Assembly (NCBI RefSeq): GCF_001665295.1
Contig: NZ_LZSE01000009.1
Coordinates: forward strand, 248,001-312,000
DNA from: Mycobacterium sp. 1554424.7
Lineage (GTDB): Bacteria; Actinomycetota; Actinomycetes; Mycobacteriales; Mycobacteriaceae
Direction: 5' to 3'
DNA length: 64,000 bases
A model generated the notes under the pieces. The model was not told the origin of the DNA. It ran no database searches and was given only the letters and a program-made list of their open reading frames with translations. The translations under genes were made by a program, and so were the position numbers. Positions 42,610 through 52,338 of this stretch are shown piece after piece. Numbering within the stretch: the first letter of the stretch is position 1; every line of letters starts with the position of its first letter.

Positions 42610-44235
42610 TCAGCGGCGGCCCTGCAGGATCCCCTCGATGTTGCGCTCCGCCAGCGCGGTGATCGACATGAACGGGTTGCAGCCCAGGTAGCCCGGCAGC
42701 AGCGACGCGTCGTTGACGTACAGGTTGTCGTAGCCTTTCACCCGGCCGTAGCCGTCGGTGGCCCTGCCCCTGACCACCCCGCCCATCGGGTGAACGGTGT
42801 TGGGCGCGAACGCCGTTCCCTCGAAGAGGTCGTCGCGATAGTCGACGCCGTTGGCCTGCGTCACCTTGTCGAACACGAACCGGGCCTTCTCGCGCAGATT
42901 ATCCGTGTGCCCCTCCGGCCAGTCGATGGCGATCGAGTCCTTGGTGCGGTCGTAGGTGATCTCCGCGCGGTCGCCGGTGCGCACCATCACGTAGTAGCCC
43001 AGCGCGAGCGTCTCCACGGGAAGGGGCAGCGAGAACATGCTGGCGTACACCGGGTTGTCGGGATCGTCGCGTCCGTCGAGGTTGATCATCCCCAGCAGCG
43101 ACTGCTGGGTGCCCGCCGGATCGTCGGGCGCCAGATTGTGGGAGACCATGATGTCCCCGTTGTTGCCGTAGCCGCGGCCGACCTCGTCGTTCAGGTGGGG
43201 CAGCGTCCCCTTCTCGCGGGCGCGCAGCAGCAGTTCGGTCGTGCCGAGCACCCCCGCGCCGAGATGCAATTGGTCACAACCGATTTCGGCGCGCGCGAGC
43301 TCCTTGCCGAAGCGGTCGATCTCGCGGGTGGACACCACGTATTCCCCGGAGCGCTCGCGGCGGATGCCGGTCACCTCGGTGAGCGGCCGCAGCGTGGCCT
43401 TGCCCGTGGCCAGCGCGGCCGCGATGTACGTCTGATCGACGCTGCCGACCCGCCCGTAGTTGTTGCCGTACTGCTGCTCGAAGTTCAACGCCGAGCGCGG
43501 AACCAGTTCCGCCTCTTCCTGTTGCATGTAGTCGAACGAGTAGGCGCTGCCGTTGTAGTCGACCCGGTAGCCGGCGGCCTCGGCATACTGCCGGCCCACC
43601 CTGGCGTACTGGAACCATGGCGTCTGCTCGAACCAGTCCATGTCGCGATAGCTGATCCGCAGCATCGACTTGGCGCGTTCGATGTACGTCCCCAGGAAGG
43701 CGTCCGGGTCGATGTCCGGGAAGGCGGTGCGCACCTGGTCCGGCGTGGGGATCGCGGCGATCGCGGCGTTGACCATCGAGCCCCCGCCGACGGCCGTGCC
43801 GCGGAACACCGCGTGCGCGCCGTGGACCACCTTGTCGCAGATTCCGGCCTGGACCGGTTGGGTGGACGGCGAGTGCTTGGCCACCTGGGCGATCGACACG
43901 CCCCGGTACGACGGCACCAGGCTCGGGGGGACGGACGTGAACCACCCCGCGCGGTTGTCCGCGGGCACCATTCGCGAGAAGCGCTTGCCGTCCGCGTCGG
44001 GGGTGTTCCACCACCTGCCCTTCTCCAGGATCAGCGTCTGGATGCCGGCCTGGGCCAGCCGCAGCGCCGACACCCCGCCGCCATACCCACTGCCGACCAC
44101 AATGGCCTGGTAGTGGGGCCGCAGCGCGGCGGTCGCCGAGGCGTTACGGATGCCGGACTCCACCGCCCCCGCGCCGAGCGCGCCCGCCGCGACACCCGCG
44201 GCGGCACCCAGGAAACGTCTCCGCGAGAAAGCCAT
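42610..44235 (-). CDS. Tat-exported GMC oxidoreductase, class I cholesterol-oxidase-like
   Basis: FAD enzyme resembling Streptomyces cholesterol oxidase along its whole length. It is 541 residues from ATG 44235; an in-frame ATG at 44259 is the alternative. Twin-arginine signal SRRRFLGAAAG is at residues 4-14, and FAD loop VVGSGYGGG near 46-54. AVGGGSMVN and RSALNFEQQYGNN are family blocks. The residues aligned by me with the catalytic Glu, His and Asn are Glu408 (PVETLAL), His482 (TVHPMGG) and Asn520 (GCNPFMS). The His-Asn spacing of 38 equals that of the Streptomyces enzyme. Not found next to cyp132 in M. tuberculosis. Sterol substrate is inference. Confidence 0.85.
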   Translation of the reverse strand: MAFSRRRFLGAAAGVAAGALGAGAVESGIRNASATAALRPHYQAIVVGSGYGGGVSALRLAQAGIQTLILEKGRWWNTPDADGKRFSRMVPADNRAGWFTSVPPSLVPSYRGVSIAQVAKHSPSTQPVQAGICDKVVHGAHAVFRGTAVGGGSMVNAAIAAIPTPDQVRTAFPDIDPDAFLGTYIERAKSMLRISYRDMDWFEQTPWFQYARVGRQYAEAAGYRVDYNGSAYSFDYMQQEEAELVPRSALNFEQQYGNNYGRVGSVDQTYIAAALATGKATLRPLTEVTGIRRERSGEYVVSTREIDRFGKELARAEIGCDQLHLGAGVLGTTELLLRAREKGTLPHLNDEVGRGYGNNGDIMVSHNLAPDDPAGTQQSLLGMINLDGRDDPDNPVYASMFSLPLPVETLALGYYVMVRTGDRAEITYDRTKDSIAIDWPEGHTDNLREKARFVFDKVTQANGVDYRDDLFEGTAFAPNTVHPMGGVVRGRATDGYGRVKGYDNLYVNDASLLPGYLGCNPFMSITALAERNIEGILQGRR

Positions 44236-44304
44236 TACCCGAGTCGCCTCTCCGATCATGCGGGTTTATAACGAACTGTGATTTAACTAACTCGGGTCTA
44301 AGCA

Positions 44305-44315
44305 TACCTTAGGTA
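44305..44315. promoter_or_regulatory. Palindrome TACCT-T-AGGTA between choA-like and alkB-like genes
   Basis: Perfect 5-bp inverted repeat around one base in the AT-rich 106-bp divergent promoter region, 27 bp before the alkB-like ATG. It does not fit the IdeR iron-box consensus. Candidate repressor site; no regulator gene adjoins. Confidence 0.35.
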
Positions 44316-44341
44316 CGTTAAATGCGCTACTGTACTTAACC

Positions 44342-45583
44342 ATGACAGGTTTTCCGTTGCGAATTGGACTTCCTGCATGTTCTGGGACGGGCGTACCATT
44401 CCGGGCCGCCGGCTGGAAAAAGCCCAAGCGATACCTCTGGCTACTCGCGGCGGCCGTCCCGGTGCTGGTGTTCCCGTCCTGGCTGGCGGTGAAGGTCACC
44501 GGGCTCGGAGTCTTCTGGTGGACCGTTCCCATCCTGGCGTTCGTGATCATCCCCGTCGTCGACCATCTGGTCGGTCCCGACTCGCAGACGCCCGGCGAGA
44601 GCGTCCTCGCCTGGCTGGCAACCGACCGGTTTTACCGCTGGGCCACCTACCTCTACCTGCCCAACCAATACCTGTCGCTGGCGTTCGCCTGCTGGCTGTG
44701 GAGTGGCGGCGGTTGGCTCACACTGGGTTTCGTCGACAAGCTGGGGCTCATGACGACCGTCGGCCTCATCGGCGGGCTGGCCATCAACGCGGCGCACGAA
44801 TTGGGGCACACGCGCGAGCAATCCGAACGACGGCTGAGCAAGGTCGCGCTCGCGCAGACCTGCTACGGGCATTTCTACGTCGAACACAACCGCGGGCACC
44901 ACGTCCGGGTGGCGACCGCCGAGGATCCCGCCAGCGCGCGATTCGGGGAGGGCCTCTACGCCTTCCTGCCGCGGTCGGTGACCGGCGGCCTGCGTTCGGC
45001 GTGGCGCCTCGAGGCGGCCCGGTTGGACGCGCTCGGCAAATCCCGCTGGACGCTGGACAACGACATATTGAGCGCGTGGCTAATCAGCGCCGCGCTGTTC
45101 ACCGTACTTTCGGTATGGTTCGGTCCCGTCGTGCTGCCGTGGCTGATCGTCCAGGCGATCGTGGGCTTCGGCCTGCTCGAGACGGTCAACTACATGGAGC
45201 ACTACGGCCTGCGGCGGCAGCGGCTGCCCAACGGGCGCTACGAACGGATCCGGCCGGCGCACAGCTGGAACAGCAGCACCGTGATCACCAACGTCCTGCT
45301 CTTTCACCTGCAGCGTCATTCCGACCATCACGCGAACCCGCTGCGCCCCTACCAGGTGCTCCGCCACGTCGACGACGCGCCGCAGCTGCCCAGCGGGTAC
45401 GCCGGGATGTTGCTGGTGGCGTTGGTACCGCCGCTGTGGCGCCGCGTGATGGACCCGCGGGTGCTCGAGTTCTACGGCGGCGACGTCCGGTTGGCCGCGC
45501 TAAAACCGGGCGACAGCGCCGCGCCGGCGACGCTACGCTTCCCGGCGTGGCAAAAGAGTTTTCGCGCATCGATGAGTCGCTGA
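44342..45583 (+). CDS. alkB: AlkB-type membrane hydroxylase (alkane 1-monooxygenase family)
   Basis: Membrane di-iron monooxygenase hydroxylating terminal alkyl groups. The 413-residue protein has about six hydrophobic helices. The eight-histidine boxes are present: HELGH at 152-156, EHNRGHH at 181-187, NYMEHYGL near 280 and LQRHSDHH near 322. No good Shine-Dalgarno site precedes the ATG, so the message could be nearly leaderless. It needs a rubredoxin-type electron donor; none is encoded nearby. The 3' end overlaps the following flavoprotein gene by 37 bp. The true substrate (alkane, fatty acid or sterol side chain) is unknown. Confidence 0.9.
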   Translation: MTGFPLRIGLPACSGTGVPFRAAGWKKPKRYLWLLAAAVPVLVFPSWLAVKVTGLGVFWWTVPILAFVIIPVVDHLVGPDSQTPGESVLAWLATDRFYRWATYLYLPNQYLSLAFACWLWSGGGWLTLGFVDKLGLMTTVGLIGGLAINAAHELGHTREQSERRLSKVALAQTCYGHFYVEHNRGHHVRVATAEDPASARFGEGLYAFLPRSVTGGLRSAWRLEAARLDALGKSRWTLDNDILSAWLISAALFTVLSVWFGPVVLPWLIVQAIVGFGLLETVNYMEHYGLRRQRLPNGRYERIRPAHSWNSSTVITNVLLFHLQRHSDHHANPLRPYQVLRHVDDAPQLPSGYAGMLLVALVPPLWRRVMDPRVLEFYGGDVRLAALKPGDSAAPATLRFPAWQKSFRASMSR

Positions 45584-46113
45584 CGGACTTCATCTCGGAG
45601 CAAGCCGTATTCTTCGTTGCCACGGCCCCCTCGGAGGGCGGCCGAATCAACCTCTCCCCCAAGGGGTACCGCGACACCTTCGCCGTGCTGGACGAACACA
45701 CCGTCGCATACGTCGACCTGTTCGGCAGCGGCGTGGAAACCATCGCCCACCTGCGTGACAACGGCCGCATCACCATCATGTTCTGCTCGTTCACCCGTAA
45801 TTCGCGCATCCTGCGGCTGTTCGGCACCGGCCGCGTCGTGCGCCCCGACGACTCCGAATTCCCCGGCCTCCTAACGCGTTTCGGCGACCAGCACGCCGGC
45901 GTTCGGTCGGTCATCGTCGTCGAGGTGGAGCGGATCGCCGACGCCTGCGGCTTCGCGGTCCCCTACTACGAGCTGGTCGACGAACGCCCCGTGCTCGACG
46001 AGCATCACGCGCGGGCCTCCGACGAGAAATTCGCGCACCTGGCCGAGCGCAACCGGCGCAGCATCGACGGGCTGCCCGCGCTCGACGCCGATCACCCGCT
46101 GCCCCGTCCGTAA
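45547..46113 (+). CDS. Pyridoxamine-5'-phosphate-oxidase-fold flavin/F420-binding protein
   Basis: Small split-barrel protein, 188 residues from GTG 45547, out of frame with and overlapping the alkB-like gene end by 37 bp. Family blocks: FFVATAPSEGGRINLSPKGYRDTF near residue 20, VAYVDLFGSGVETIAHLRDNGRITIMFCS near 55, and RILRLFGTGRVV near 90. Members bind FMN or F420 and reduce or detoxify small molecules. The overlap suggests joint expression with the hydroxylase; a redox-partner role is speculation. Confidence 0.82.
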   Translation: MAKEFSRIDESLTDFISEQAVFFVATAPSEGGRINLSPKGYRDTFAVLDEHTVAYVDLFGSGVETIAHLRDNGRITIMFCSFTRNSRILRLFGTGRVVRPDDSEFPGLLTRFGDQHAGVRSVIVVEVERIADACGFAVPYYELVDERPVLDEHHARASDEKFAHLAERNRRSIDGLPALDADHPLPRP

Positions 46114-46171
46114 CGCTTCGCCCGCTCCGACCGATTGTTGAGCAAGCGGGGGGTGACGGAAGGGACCGGCG

Positions 46172-47968
46172 ATGTCGTTTGTGTTCGTCACACCCGAGCT
46201 CATGAGTGCCGCGGCAACGGACTTGGCCGGCGTCGGATCGGTGATCACCGCCGCCAACGCCGCCGCCGCGGCGCCGACCACCCGGGTGCTGGCCGCCGCC
46301 GCCGACCAGGTGTCCGAGGCGGTGGCGGCGCTGTTTTCCGGGCATGCCCAGGAATATCAGGCCGTCAGCGCCGAGGCGGCGGCGTTTCATCAGGGGTTCG
46401 TGCAGAACCTGGCCGCCGCCTCTGCCGCGTACGCCGGCGGCGAGGCGCAGAACCTATTTGGGCTCGGCAACAACGGCGACGCCAACGCCGGTGGCGGCAA
46501 CTACGGCGGCGGCAACACCGGCAACGGCAACTACGGCAGCGCCAACTTGGGCAACGGCAACGTCGGCAACGCCAACATCGGCATCGGCAACAAGGGTGAC
46601 GCCAACCTGGGTCTGGGCAACCACGGCAGCAACAACCTGGGCGGCGGCAACCTCGGCAGCAACAACTTCGGCGCCGGCAACCTGGGCAACAGCAACGTCG
46701 GGAACGGCAACTGGGGCAGCTCCAACATGGGCTGGGGCAACTTCGGCAGCAACAACCTCGGCATCGGCAACAACGGCAACAACAACGTCGGCATCGGGCT
46801 CAACGGCAACAACCTCGTCGGCATCGGCGGCCTCAACGCCAACGGCAGCCTGGGCAATCTGGGCTGGGGCAACACCGGCAACAACAACATCGGCTTCGGG
46901 CTGACCGGCAACAACCAAATCGGCATCGGCAACACCTATTACGACACCGCGACGGGTCACTTCACCCTCGGCGCGTTCAACTCGGGCAGCGGCAACGTCG
47001 GCTTCGGCAACTCCGGCACCGACAACATCGGCCTGTTCAACAGCGGCTCGCACAACTGGGGCTTGTTCAATTCGGGCCACGGCAACACCGGCGTCGGGAA
47101 CACGGGCAACACCAACACCGGGTTGTGGAATGCCGGCTACTCCAACACCGGCTCGTTCAACCCCGGCCAGCAGAACGTCGGCGTCGGCAACCCCGGCGTC
47201 AGCAACGTGGGCTCGTGGAACGCCGGGCAAAACAACATCGGCGATTTCAACGGGTCCGACGGCAGCATCGGCTCGTTGAACGGCGGCTACAACAACATCG
47301 GCGTCGGCAACGCCGGCGCCTACAACATGGGCAGCTTCAACGGCGGCGACCAGAACGTGGGCGACTCCAACGCGGGCAGCGACAACACCGGATCCTTCAA
47401 CGCGGGCGGCACCAACACCGGTTTCTTCAACTCGGGCGGCACCAACACCGGCGTGTTCAACTCCGGCACCCTGGACACCGGGTGGGGCGGCACCGCCGAC
47501 CTGACCGGGGTCGTGGCCAACTCGGGCTTCGGCAACGCCGGCGTAGGCAACTCGGGCTTCTTCAACACGAGCGATTCCAACTCAGGCTTCTGGAACTCGG
47601 CGGCCGGCGGCCTGAACTCCGGCTTCATGAACTCGGGCTCCGGCGGCAACAACATGGGCGTCTTCAACTCCGGCAGCGGCCAATTCGCCGTGGGCTTCGC
47701 CAATTCGGGCAGCGGCAGCTTCTACACGGGCATCGCCAACTCCGGGACCGGCGACTACAACACGGGCATCGGCAACTCGGGCGTCAACGGCAACAACACG
47801 GGCTTCTGGAACACCGACACGGGCATCGGCGGCAACACCGGGTGGTTCAACACCGGCCTGGGCAACAACACCGGCTTCTTCAACTCCGGCGGGGGCTACC
47901 CCTTCGACCTGGGCAACTCGGGCTTTGGCAACACGGGCACCGGCGAGGCCGGCTTCTTCCTGCCTTAG
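46172..47968 (+). CDS. PE-family protein with MPTR-type Asn/Gly repeats
   Basis: 598-residue protein with a canonical PE domain (1-93): [10 protein letters not shown] with Pro8-Glu9, and the YxxxE export motif at residues 87-91 (YAGGE). PE domains route proteins through ESX type VII secretion. From about residue 96 the protein is almost wholly NxGxGN / FNSGxxNxG pentapeptide repeats, a style typical of PPE-MPTR proteins; PE_PGRS proteins use GGAGGX. A less repetitive insert ([16 protein letters not shown]) lies near 250. GGAAGGGA precedes the ATG by about 8 bp. The stop overlaps the convergent metK stop by 4 bp. Confidence 0.9.
   Translation: MSFVFVTPELMSAAATDLAGVGSVITAANAAAAAPTTRVLAAAADQVSEAVAALFSGHAQEYQAVSAEAAAFHQGFVQNLAAASAAYAGGEAQNLFGLGNNGDANAGGGNYGGGNTGNGNYGSANLGNGNVGNANIGIGNKGDANLGLGNHGSNNLGGGNLGSNNFGAGNLGNSNVGNGNWGSSNMGWGNFGSNNLGIGNNGNNNVGIGLNGNNLVGIGGLNANGSLGNLGWGNTGNNNIGFGLTGNNQIGIGNTYYDTATGHFTLGAFNSGSGNVGFGNSGTDNIGLFNSGSHNWGLFNSGHGNTGVGNTGNTNTGLWNAGYSNTGSFNPGQQNVGVGNPGVSNVGSWNAGQNNIGDFNGSDGSIGSLNGGYNNIGVGNAGAYNMGSFNGGDQNVGDSNAGSDNTGSFNAGGTNTGFFNSGGTNTGVFNSGTLDTGWGGTADLTGVVANSGFGNAGVGNSGFFNTSDSNSGFWNSAAGGLNSGFMNSGSGGNNMGVFNSGSGQFAVGFANSGSGSFYTGIANSGTGDYNTGIGNSGVNGNNTGFWNTDTGIGGNTGWFNTGLGNNTGFFNSGGGYPFDLGNSGFGNTGTGEAGFFLP
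46465..47950 (+). repeat. Imperfect Asn/Gly-coding tandem repeats in the PE gene
   Basis: About 1.5 kb of 15- and 30-bp units built on GGCAACxxxGGC, encoding NxG and NSG pentapeptides. The early third has N(L/N/V)GxGN units, the later part FNSG and NTG units. Such tracts are prone to copy-number change and hard to assemble from short reads. Confidence 0.9.
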
Positions 47969-49176
47969 ATTGCGCGCTTGAGCTCGTCGACCATGTTGAG
48001 CTGCTCCCACGGCAGCTCGATGTCGGTGCGGCCGAAGTGCCCGTAGGCGGCGGTCGGCGCGTAGATGGGGCGCAGCAGGTCCAGGTCGCGGATGATCGCG
48101 CCGGGCCGCAGGTCGAACACCTCGGGGACGATCTTCTCGATCTTGACCGGGTCGACGGTCGCGGTGCCGAACGTCTCGATGAACAGCCCGACGGGCGCGG
48201 CCTTGCCGATGGCGTAGGCCACCTGCACCTCCACCCGCTCCGCCAGCCCGGCGGCGACGATGTTCTTGGCCACCCAGCGCATCGCGTACGCCGCCGACCG
48301 GTCCACCTTGGACGGATCCTTGCCGGAGAAGGCGCCGCCGCCGTGGCGGGCCCACCCGCCGTAGGTGTCGACGATGATCTTGCGGCCGGTCAGGCCCGCG
48401 TCGCCCATCGGCCCACCGACGACGAACTTGCCGGTCGGGTTGACCAGCACCCGGGTCGCCGACGAGTCCAGGGTGTCGTGGGCCAGCTCGTCCAGCACTT
48501 TCTGCAGCACGTGCGTGCGGATGTCGGGGTCCAGCGTGTTCTCCAGGTCGATGCCGTCGGCGTGCTGGGTGGAGACCACCACGGTGTCCAGCCGCACCGG
48601 GACGTCGTCCTCGTAGGCGATGGTGACCTGGGTCTTGCCGTCGGGGCGCAGGTATCCCAGCGTGCCGTCCTTGCGGACCTCGGTCAGCTTGCGCGACAGG
48701 CGGTGCGCCAGCGCGATGGGCAGCGGCATCAGTTCAGGCGTGTCGTTGATCGCGTAGCCGAACATCAGGCCCTGGTCGCCGGCGCCCTGGGAGTCCAGCG
48801 GGTCCGCGGCGCCCTCGACGCGCGTCTCGTGCGCGGTGTCCACGCCCTGGGCGATGTCGGGCGACTGGCGGCCGATGCCGATGTTCACCCCGCACGACGC
48901 CCCGTCGAAGCCCTTGTCCGACGAGTCGTAGCCGATGTCGAGGATGCGGGCGCGCACGGTGTTGGTGATGTCGGCGAACGCCTCCTTGGCCGAGGTCGTC
49001 ACCTCGCCCACCACGTGCACCTGCCCGGTGGTCACGAGCGTCTCGACCGCCACCCGTGAGCGGGGGTCGCCGGCGAGCAGCGCGTCGAGGACCGAGTCGC
49101 TGATCGCGTCACAGATCTTGTCGGGATGCCCTTCCGTCACCGACTCACTGGTAAACAGACGACCCTTTTCGCTCAC
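47965..49176 (-). CDS. metK: S-adenosylmethionine synthase
   Basis: Makes SAM from methionine and ATP. 403 residues, GTG start. Motifs: [16 protein letters not shown] at residues 8-23, [11 protein letters not shown] near 56, the hexapeptide [12 protein letters not shown] near 130, and the phosphate loop [19 protein letters not shown] near 281. It is the last gene of mihF-gmk-rpoZ-coaBC-metK. No SAM riboswitch is recognised in the 90 bp before it. Confidence 0.98.
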   Translation of the reverse strand: MSEKGRLFTSESVTEGHPDKICDAISDSVLDALLAGDPRSRVAVETLVTTGQVHVVGEVTTSAKEAFADITNTVRARILDIGYDSSDKGFDGASCGVNIGIGRQSPDIAQGVDTAHETRVEGAADPLDSQGAGDQGLMFGYAINDTPELMPLPIALAHRLSRKLTEVRKDGTLGYLRPDGKTQVTIAYEDDVPVRLDTVVVSTQHADGIDLENTLDPDIRTHVLQKVLDELAHDTLDSSATRVLVNPTGKFVVGGPMGDAGLTGRKIIVDTYGGWARHGGGAFSGKDPSKVDRSAAYAMRWVAKNIVAAGLAERVEVQVAYAIGKAAPVGLFIETFGTATVDPVKIEKIVPEVFDLRPGAIIRDLDLLRPIYAPTAAYGHFGRTDIELPWEQLNMVDELKRAI

Positions 49177-49266
49177 AGTCCCGATCCTTCCAATAATTAG
49201 TTAGTCGAATTATATCTTCTGGCATCGTCCGGCACCCGTGTGGGCGCCGTAGCGAAGTAAACCCCG

Positions 49267-50529
49267 CTAGCCGCTCTGGCCGTGCAGGAACGCGGCGATT
49301 GCGTCCACGATACGACTGGCCATCAACGTCTTGGAGCCGTGCGGCAGCGCCGACTCCGTGCCGTCGGACGCCAGCAGCCAGCCGTCGTTGCTGTCCACCT
49401 CGAACGCCTTGTTGTCGCCGACGGCGTTGACGACCAACAGGTCACAACCCTTGCGCCGCAACTTTTCTCGCGCGTGGAACAGAACGTCGCCGTCGGCGTC
49501 GCCGGTCTCGGCGGCAAACCCCACGATGGCCCGCATGTTGGGCAGCTGCCCGTGGGCGCGGGCACGCACCGCGCCGGCGAGCACGTCGTCGTTGCGGATC
49601 AGCTCGATCGTCGGCTCCTCGGCGACGTCGGGACCCTTTTTGATCTTGGCGGTGGCAACCCGCGCGGGCCGGAAGTCGGCGACGGCCGCCGCCATCACCA
49701 GCACGTCCGCGCCGGGCGCGTGCTTGGACACCGCCTCGCCGAGCTGCTCGGCCGAGCTGACGTGCACCACGTTGACGCCGGCGGGGTCGATCAGCCCGGC
49801 GGTGTGCCCGGCGATCAGGGTCACCTCGGCGCCGCGCTGGGCGGCGACCCGCGCCACCGCGTAGCCCTGCTTGCCGGAGCTGCGGTTGCCGATGAAGCGC
49901 ACCGGGTCGATCGGCTCACGGGTGCCGCCGGCGGTGACCAGCACCCGGCGCCCGGCCAGGTCGTAGGGCAGCGCGTCGTGACGCTCCAGCAGCAGGTGGG
50001 CCAGCGTGGTGATCTCCTCGGCCTCGGGCAGCCTGCCCGCGCCGCTGTCTTCGCCCGTGAGCCGTCCATAGGCGGGTTCGAGCACCACGGCCCCGCGGCG
50101 GCGCAGCGTGGCCACGTTGTCGACGGTGGCCGGGTGCAGCCACATCTCGGTGTGCATCGCGGGCGCGAACAGCACCGGACAGCGGGCGGTGAGCAGGGTC
50201 GCGGTCAGCAGGTCGTCGGCCCGGCCGGAGACGGCCCTGGCCAGCAGGTCGGCGGTGGCCGGCGCGACGAGGACCAGGTCGGCCTGCTTGCCGAGCTGGA
50301 CGTGCGGCACCTCGGGCACGTCGTCGAAGACGCCGGTGCGCACCGGCTGGCCCGACAGCGCCTCGAAGGTGGCGGCGCCCACGAAGCGCAGCGCGGACTC
50401 GGTGGGGATGACGCGGACCTCGTGGCCGGCCTCGGCGAGCTGGCGGACGACCGTGCATGCCTTGTAGGCGGCGATGCCCCCGGAAACGCCAACGATGACC
50501 TTTTTCGAGTTCCGATTGCCGCCGTCCAC
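49267..50529 (-). CDS. coaBC: Bifunctional phosphopantothenoylcysteine synthetase/decarboxylase
   Basis: Two consecutive steps of coenzyme A synthesis. The 420-residue protein has an N-terminal flavin decarboxylase domain CoaC (about 10-180) with VSGGIAAYKA, catalytic His in VPHVQLGKQADL, and PAMHTEMW (PXMNXXMW motif, with His for Asn). The C-terminal synthetase domain CoaB (about 190-415) has VTAGGTREPIDPVRFIGNRSSGK, FAAETGD and the Lys-containing REKLRRKGCDLLVVN. GTG start, 15 bp after rpoZ. Confidence 0.96.
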   Translation of the reverse strand: MDGGNRNSKKVIVGVSGGIAAYKACTVVRQLAEAGHEVRVIPTESALRFVGAATFEALSGQPVRTGVFDDVPEVPHVQLGKQADLVLVAPATADLLARAVSGRADDLLTATLLTARCPVLFAPAMHTEMWLHPATVDNVATLRRRGAVVLEPAYGRLTGEDSGAGRLPEAEEITTLAHLLLERHDALPYDLAGRRVLVTAGGTREPIDPVRFIGNRSSGKQGYAVARVAAQRGAEVTLIAGHTAGLIDPAGVNVVHVSSAEQLGEAVSKHAPGADVLVMAAAVADFRPARVATAKIKKGPDVAEEPTIELIRNDDVLAGAVRARAHGQLPNMRAIVGFAAETGDADGDVLFHAREKLRRKGCDLLVVNAVGDNKAFEVDSNDGWLLASDGTESALPHGSKTLMASRIVDAIAAFLHGQSG

Positions 50530-50543
50530 AGCCGCCTGGCCTG

Positions 50544-50936
<393 letters not shown>

Positions 50937-51563
50937 TCAGGCCGGGCCCGGGGCAGTGTCCACCAGCAAGGATACCAATTCGGCGCACGCAGACTCCAAT
51001 CGGCGGTTGACCACCACCTCGTCGAAGTCATCCTGGGCCGCCATCTCGGTGCGGGCGGTGTCGAGGCGGCGCCGCATCGCCTCCGGCGTCTCGGTGCCCC
51101 GGCCGCGCAGCCTGGCTTCCAGGTCCTCCCAGCTGGGCGGGGCGAGGAACACGGTGAGGGCCTCGGGCATCGCCTTCTTGACCGCCCTGGCGCCGGCCAG
51201 GTCGACCTCGATGAGCACGGGCAGCCCGGATGCGGCGGCGGCCCGCACCGGCTCGGCCAGCGTGCCCGACCGGTGCAGCCCGCCGTGGATCTCCGCCCAC
51301 TCCAGCAGGGCGCCCTCGTCGATCAATTGCTGGAAGCGGGCGGGGGTGACGAAGTGGTAGTCGACGCCGTCGACCTCACCGGGCCGCGGCGCGCGGGTGG
51401 TGGCCGAGACGGAAAACTGCAGGTTGGGAATCCGCTCGCGCAGACACCGGACCACCGTCGACTTGCCGACCGCGGAGGGACCGGACAGCACGACCACACG
51501 CCCGCTGCCTGATGGCTCTGGGCGTGCCCCCCGTGCGACGTCCGGCCCCCCGCCGGCGCTCAC
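50937..51563 (-). CDS. gmk: Guanylate kinase
   Basis: Phosphorylates GMP to GDP. 208 residues from GTG 51563 ([11 protein letters not shown]), equal in length to the M. tuberculosis enzyme; the open frame runs further upstream through mihF without similarity. P-loop [11 protein letters not shown] is near residue 28, and the GMP-binding block [19 protein letters not shown] near 52. [10 protein letters not shown] and the LID ([15 protein letters not shown]) follow. 14 bp downstream of mihF. Confidence 0.97.
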   Translation of the reverse strand: MSAGGGPDVARGARPEPSGSGRVVVLSGPSAVGKSTVVRCLRERIPNLQFSVSATTRAPRPGEVDGVDYHFVTPARFQQLIDEGALLEWAEIHGGLHRSGTLAEPVRAAAASGLPVLIEVDLAGARAVKKAMPEALTVFLAPPSWEDLEARLRGRGTETPEAMRRRLDTARTEMAAQDDFDEVVVNRRLESACAELVSLLVDTAPGPA

Positions 51564-51577
51564 TGGCGCTCCGGGGT

Positions 51578-51892
51578 TTAGGACCCGAACTTTTCCAGCA
51601 GGGCCTTGCGCTGCCGGTCCCCGAGGCCGCGCAGGCGGCGGGTGGGGGCGATTTCCAGCTCGGTCATGATCTCCTGCGCCTTGACCTTGCCCACCTTGGG
51701 CAAGGCCTCGAGCAGCGCAGACACCTTCATCTTGCCGAGCACTTCGTCGCTTTCGGCGTCCTTGAGCACCTGGGTGAGGTTGGTGCCACCGCGCTTGAGG
51801 CGATCTTTGAGCTCTGCTCGCGCTCGACGTGCGGCGGCCGCCTTCTCCAACGCGGCCGCGCGCTGCTCGTCGGTCAACTGGGGAAGGGCCAC
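51578..51892 (-). CDS. mihF: Mycobacterial integration host factor
   Basis: Nucleoid-associated DNA-binding protein and host factor for phage L5 integration; essential in mycobacteria. It is 104 residues from GTG 51892 ([18 protein letters not shown]), supported by GGAGG about 5 bp upstream and by the known mature form. The HhH-like region [20 protein letters not shown] and the basic C-terminus [19 protein letters not shown] bind DNA. First gene of the gmk-rpoZ-coaBC-metK run. Confidence 0.97.
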   Translation of the reverse strand: MALPQLTDEQRAAALEKAAAARRARAELKDRLKRGGTNLTQVLKDAESDEVLGKMKVSALLEALPKVGKVKAQEIMTELEIAPTRRLRGLGDRQRKALLEKFGS

Positions 51893-52338
51893 GATTCCTC
51901 CGTATCTGATCAATCGGTAATCGATCTCGTTTTGTCTCTGCCGGGTACTTCAGCCAGCGGAGATGACCGTACTCAGGCTTCCTGACGAAATCTAACCCGA
52001 CCCCCTGGTTAATTGTGCAAATGTGCAGCGTGGGCGCCCCGCGCATGCCCGTCGGGGCGTCGCCGGGACGGGCCGCGCGCCACCGCAATTCGCCGGCGCC
52101 GACGCCTCCCCGCCGCCCGGAATAGGGCTCCTACCTGCGGTTTTGCCCCGCCGTCCCAGCGCAGCGCCGACGCGGCCGACGGCGAGGTCGGGCGGCCCCC
52201 GGGCCGGGTGCGAGGGATCACGAGATTTTTCGTCTCGTGTCGCGCGTGTCGCGCGCCGCGGACGATCGCCAGGTCGGCGGCGCGTACGCAGCGAAATGCC
52301 AGCTAACACCCAGCCAAATTTCAGTTACGATCGAAATC
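51893..52338. other. 446-bp intergenic region between mihF and the TOBE protein
   Basis: Holds the mihF promoter and leader and the promoter of the divergent HTH/TOBE gene. The middle (52030-52260) is very GC-rich, contains no supported gene, and shows no strong hairpin. M. tuberculosis carries PE15/PPE20 between mihF and pyrF; they are absent here. Confidence 0.6.

Noticed and set aside
44305-44315. IdeR iron box
   Set aside because: TACCTTAGGTA lacks the TTAGG-TTAGG-type 19-bp arrangement of the IdeR consensus.
46465-47950. PE_PGRS classification of the repeat tail
   Set aside because: Repeats are Asn/Gly pentapeptides of MPTR type; GGAGGX units are not seen.
49177-49266. Possible SAM riboswitch before metK
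   Set aside because: The spacer is 90 bp with no recognisable aptamer helices.
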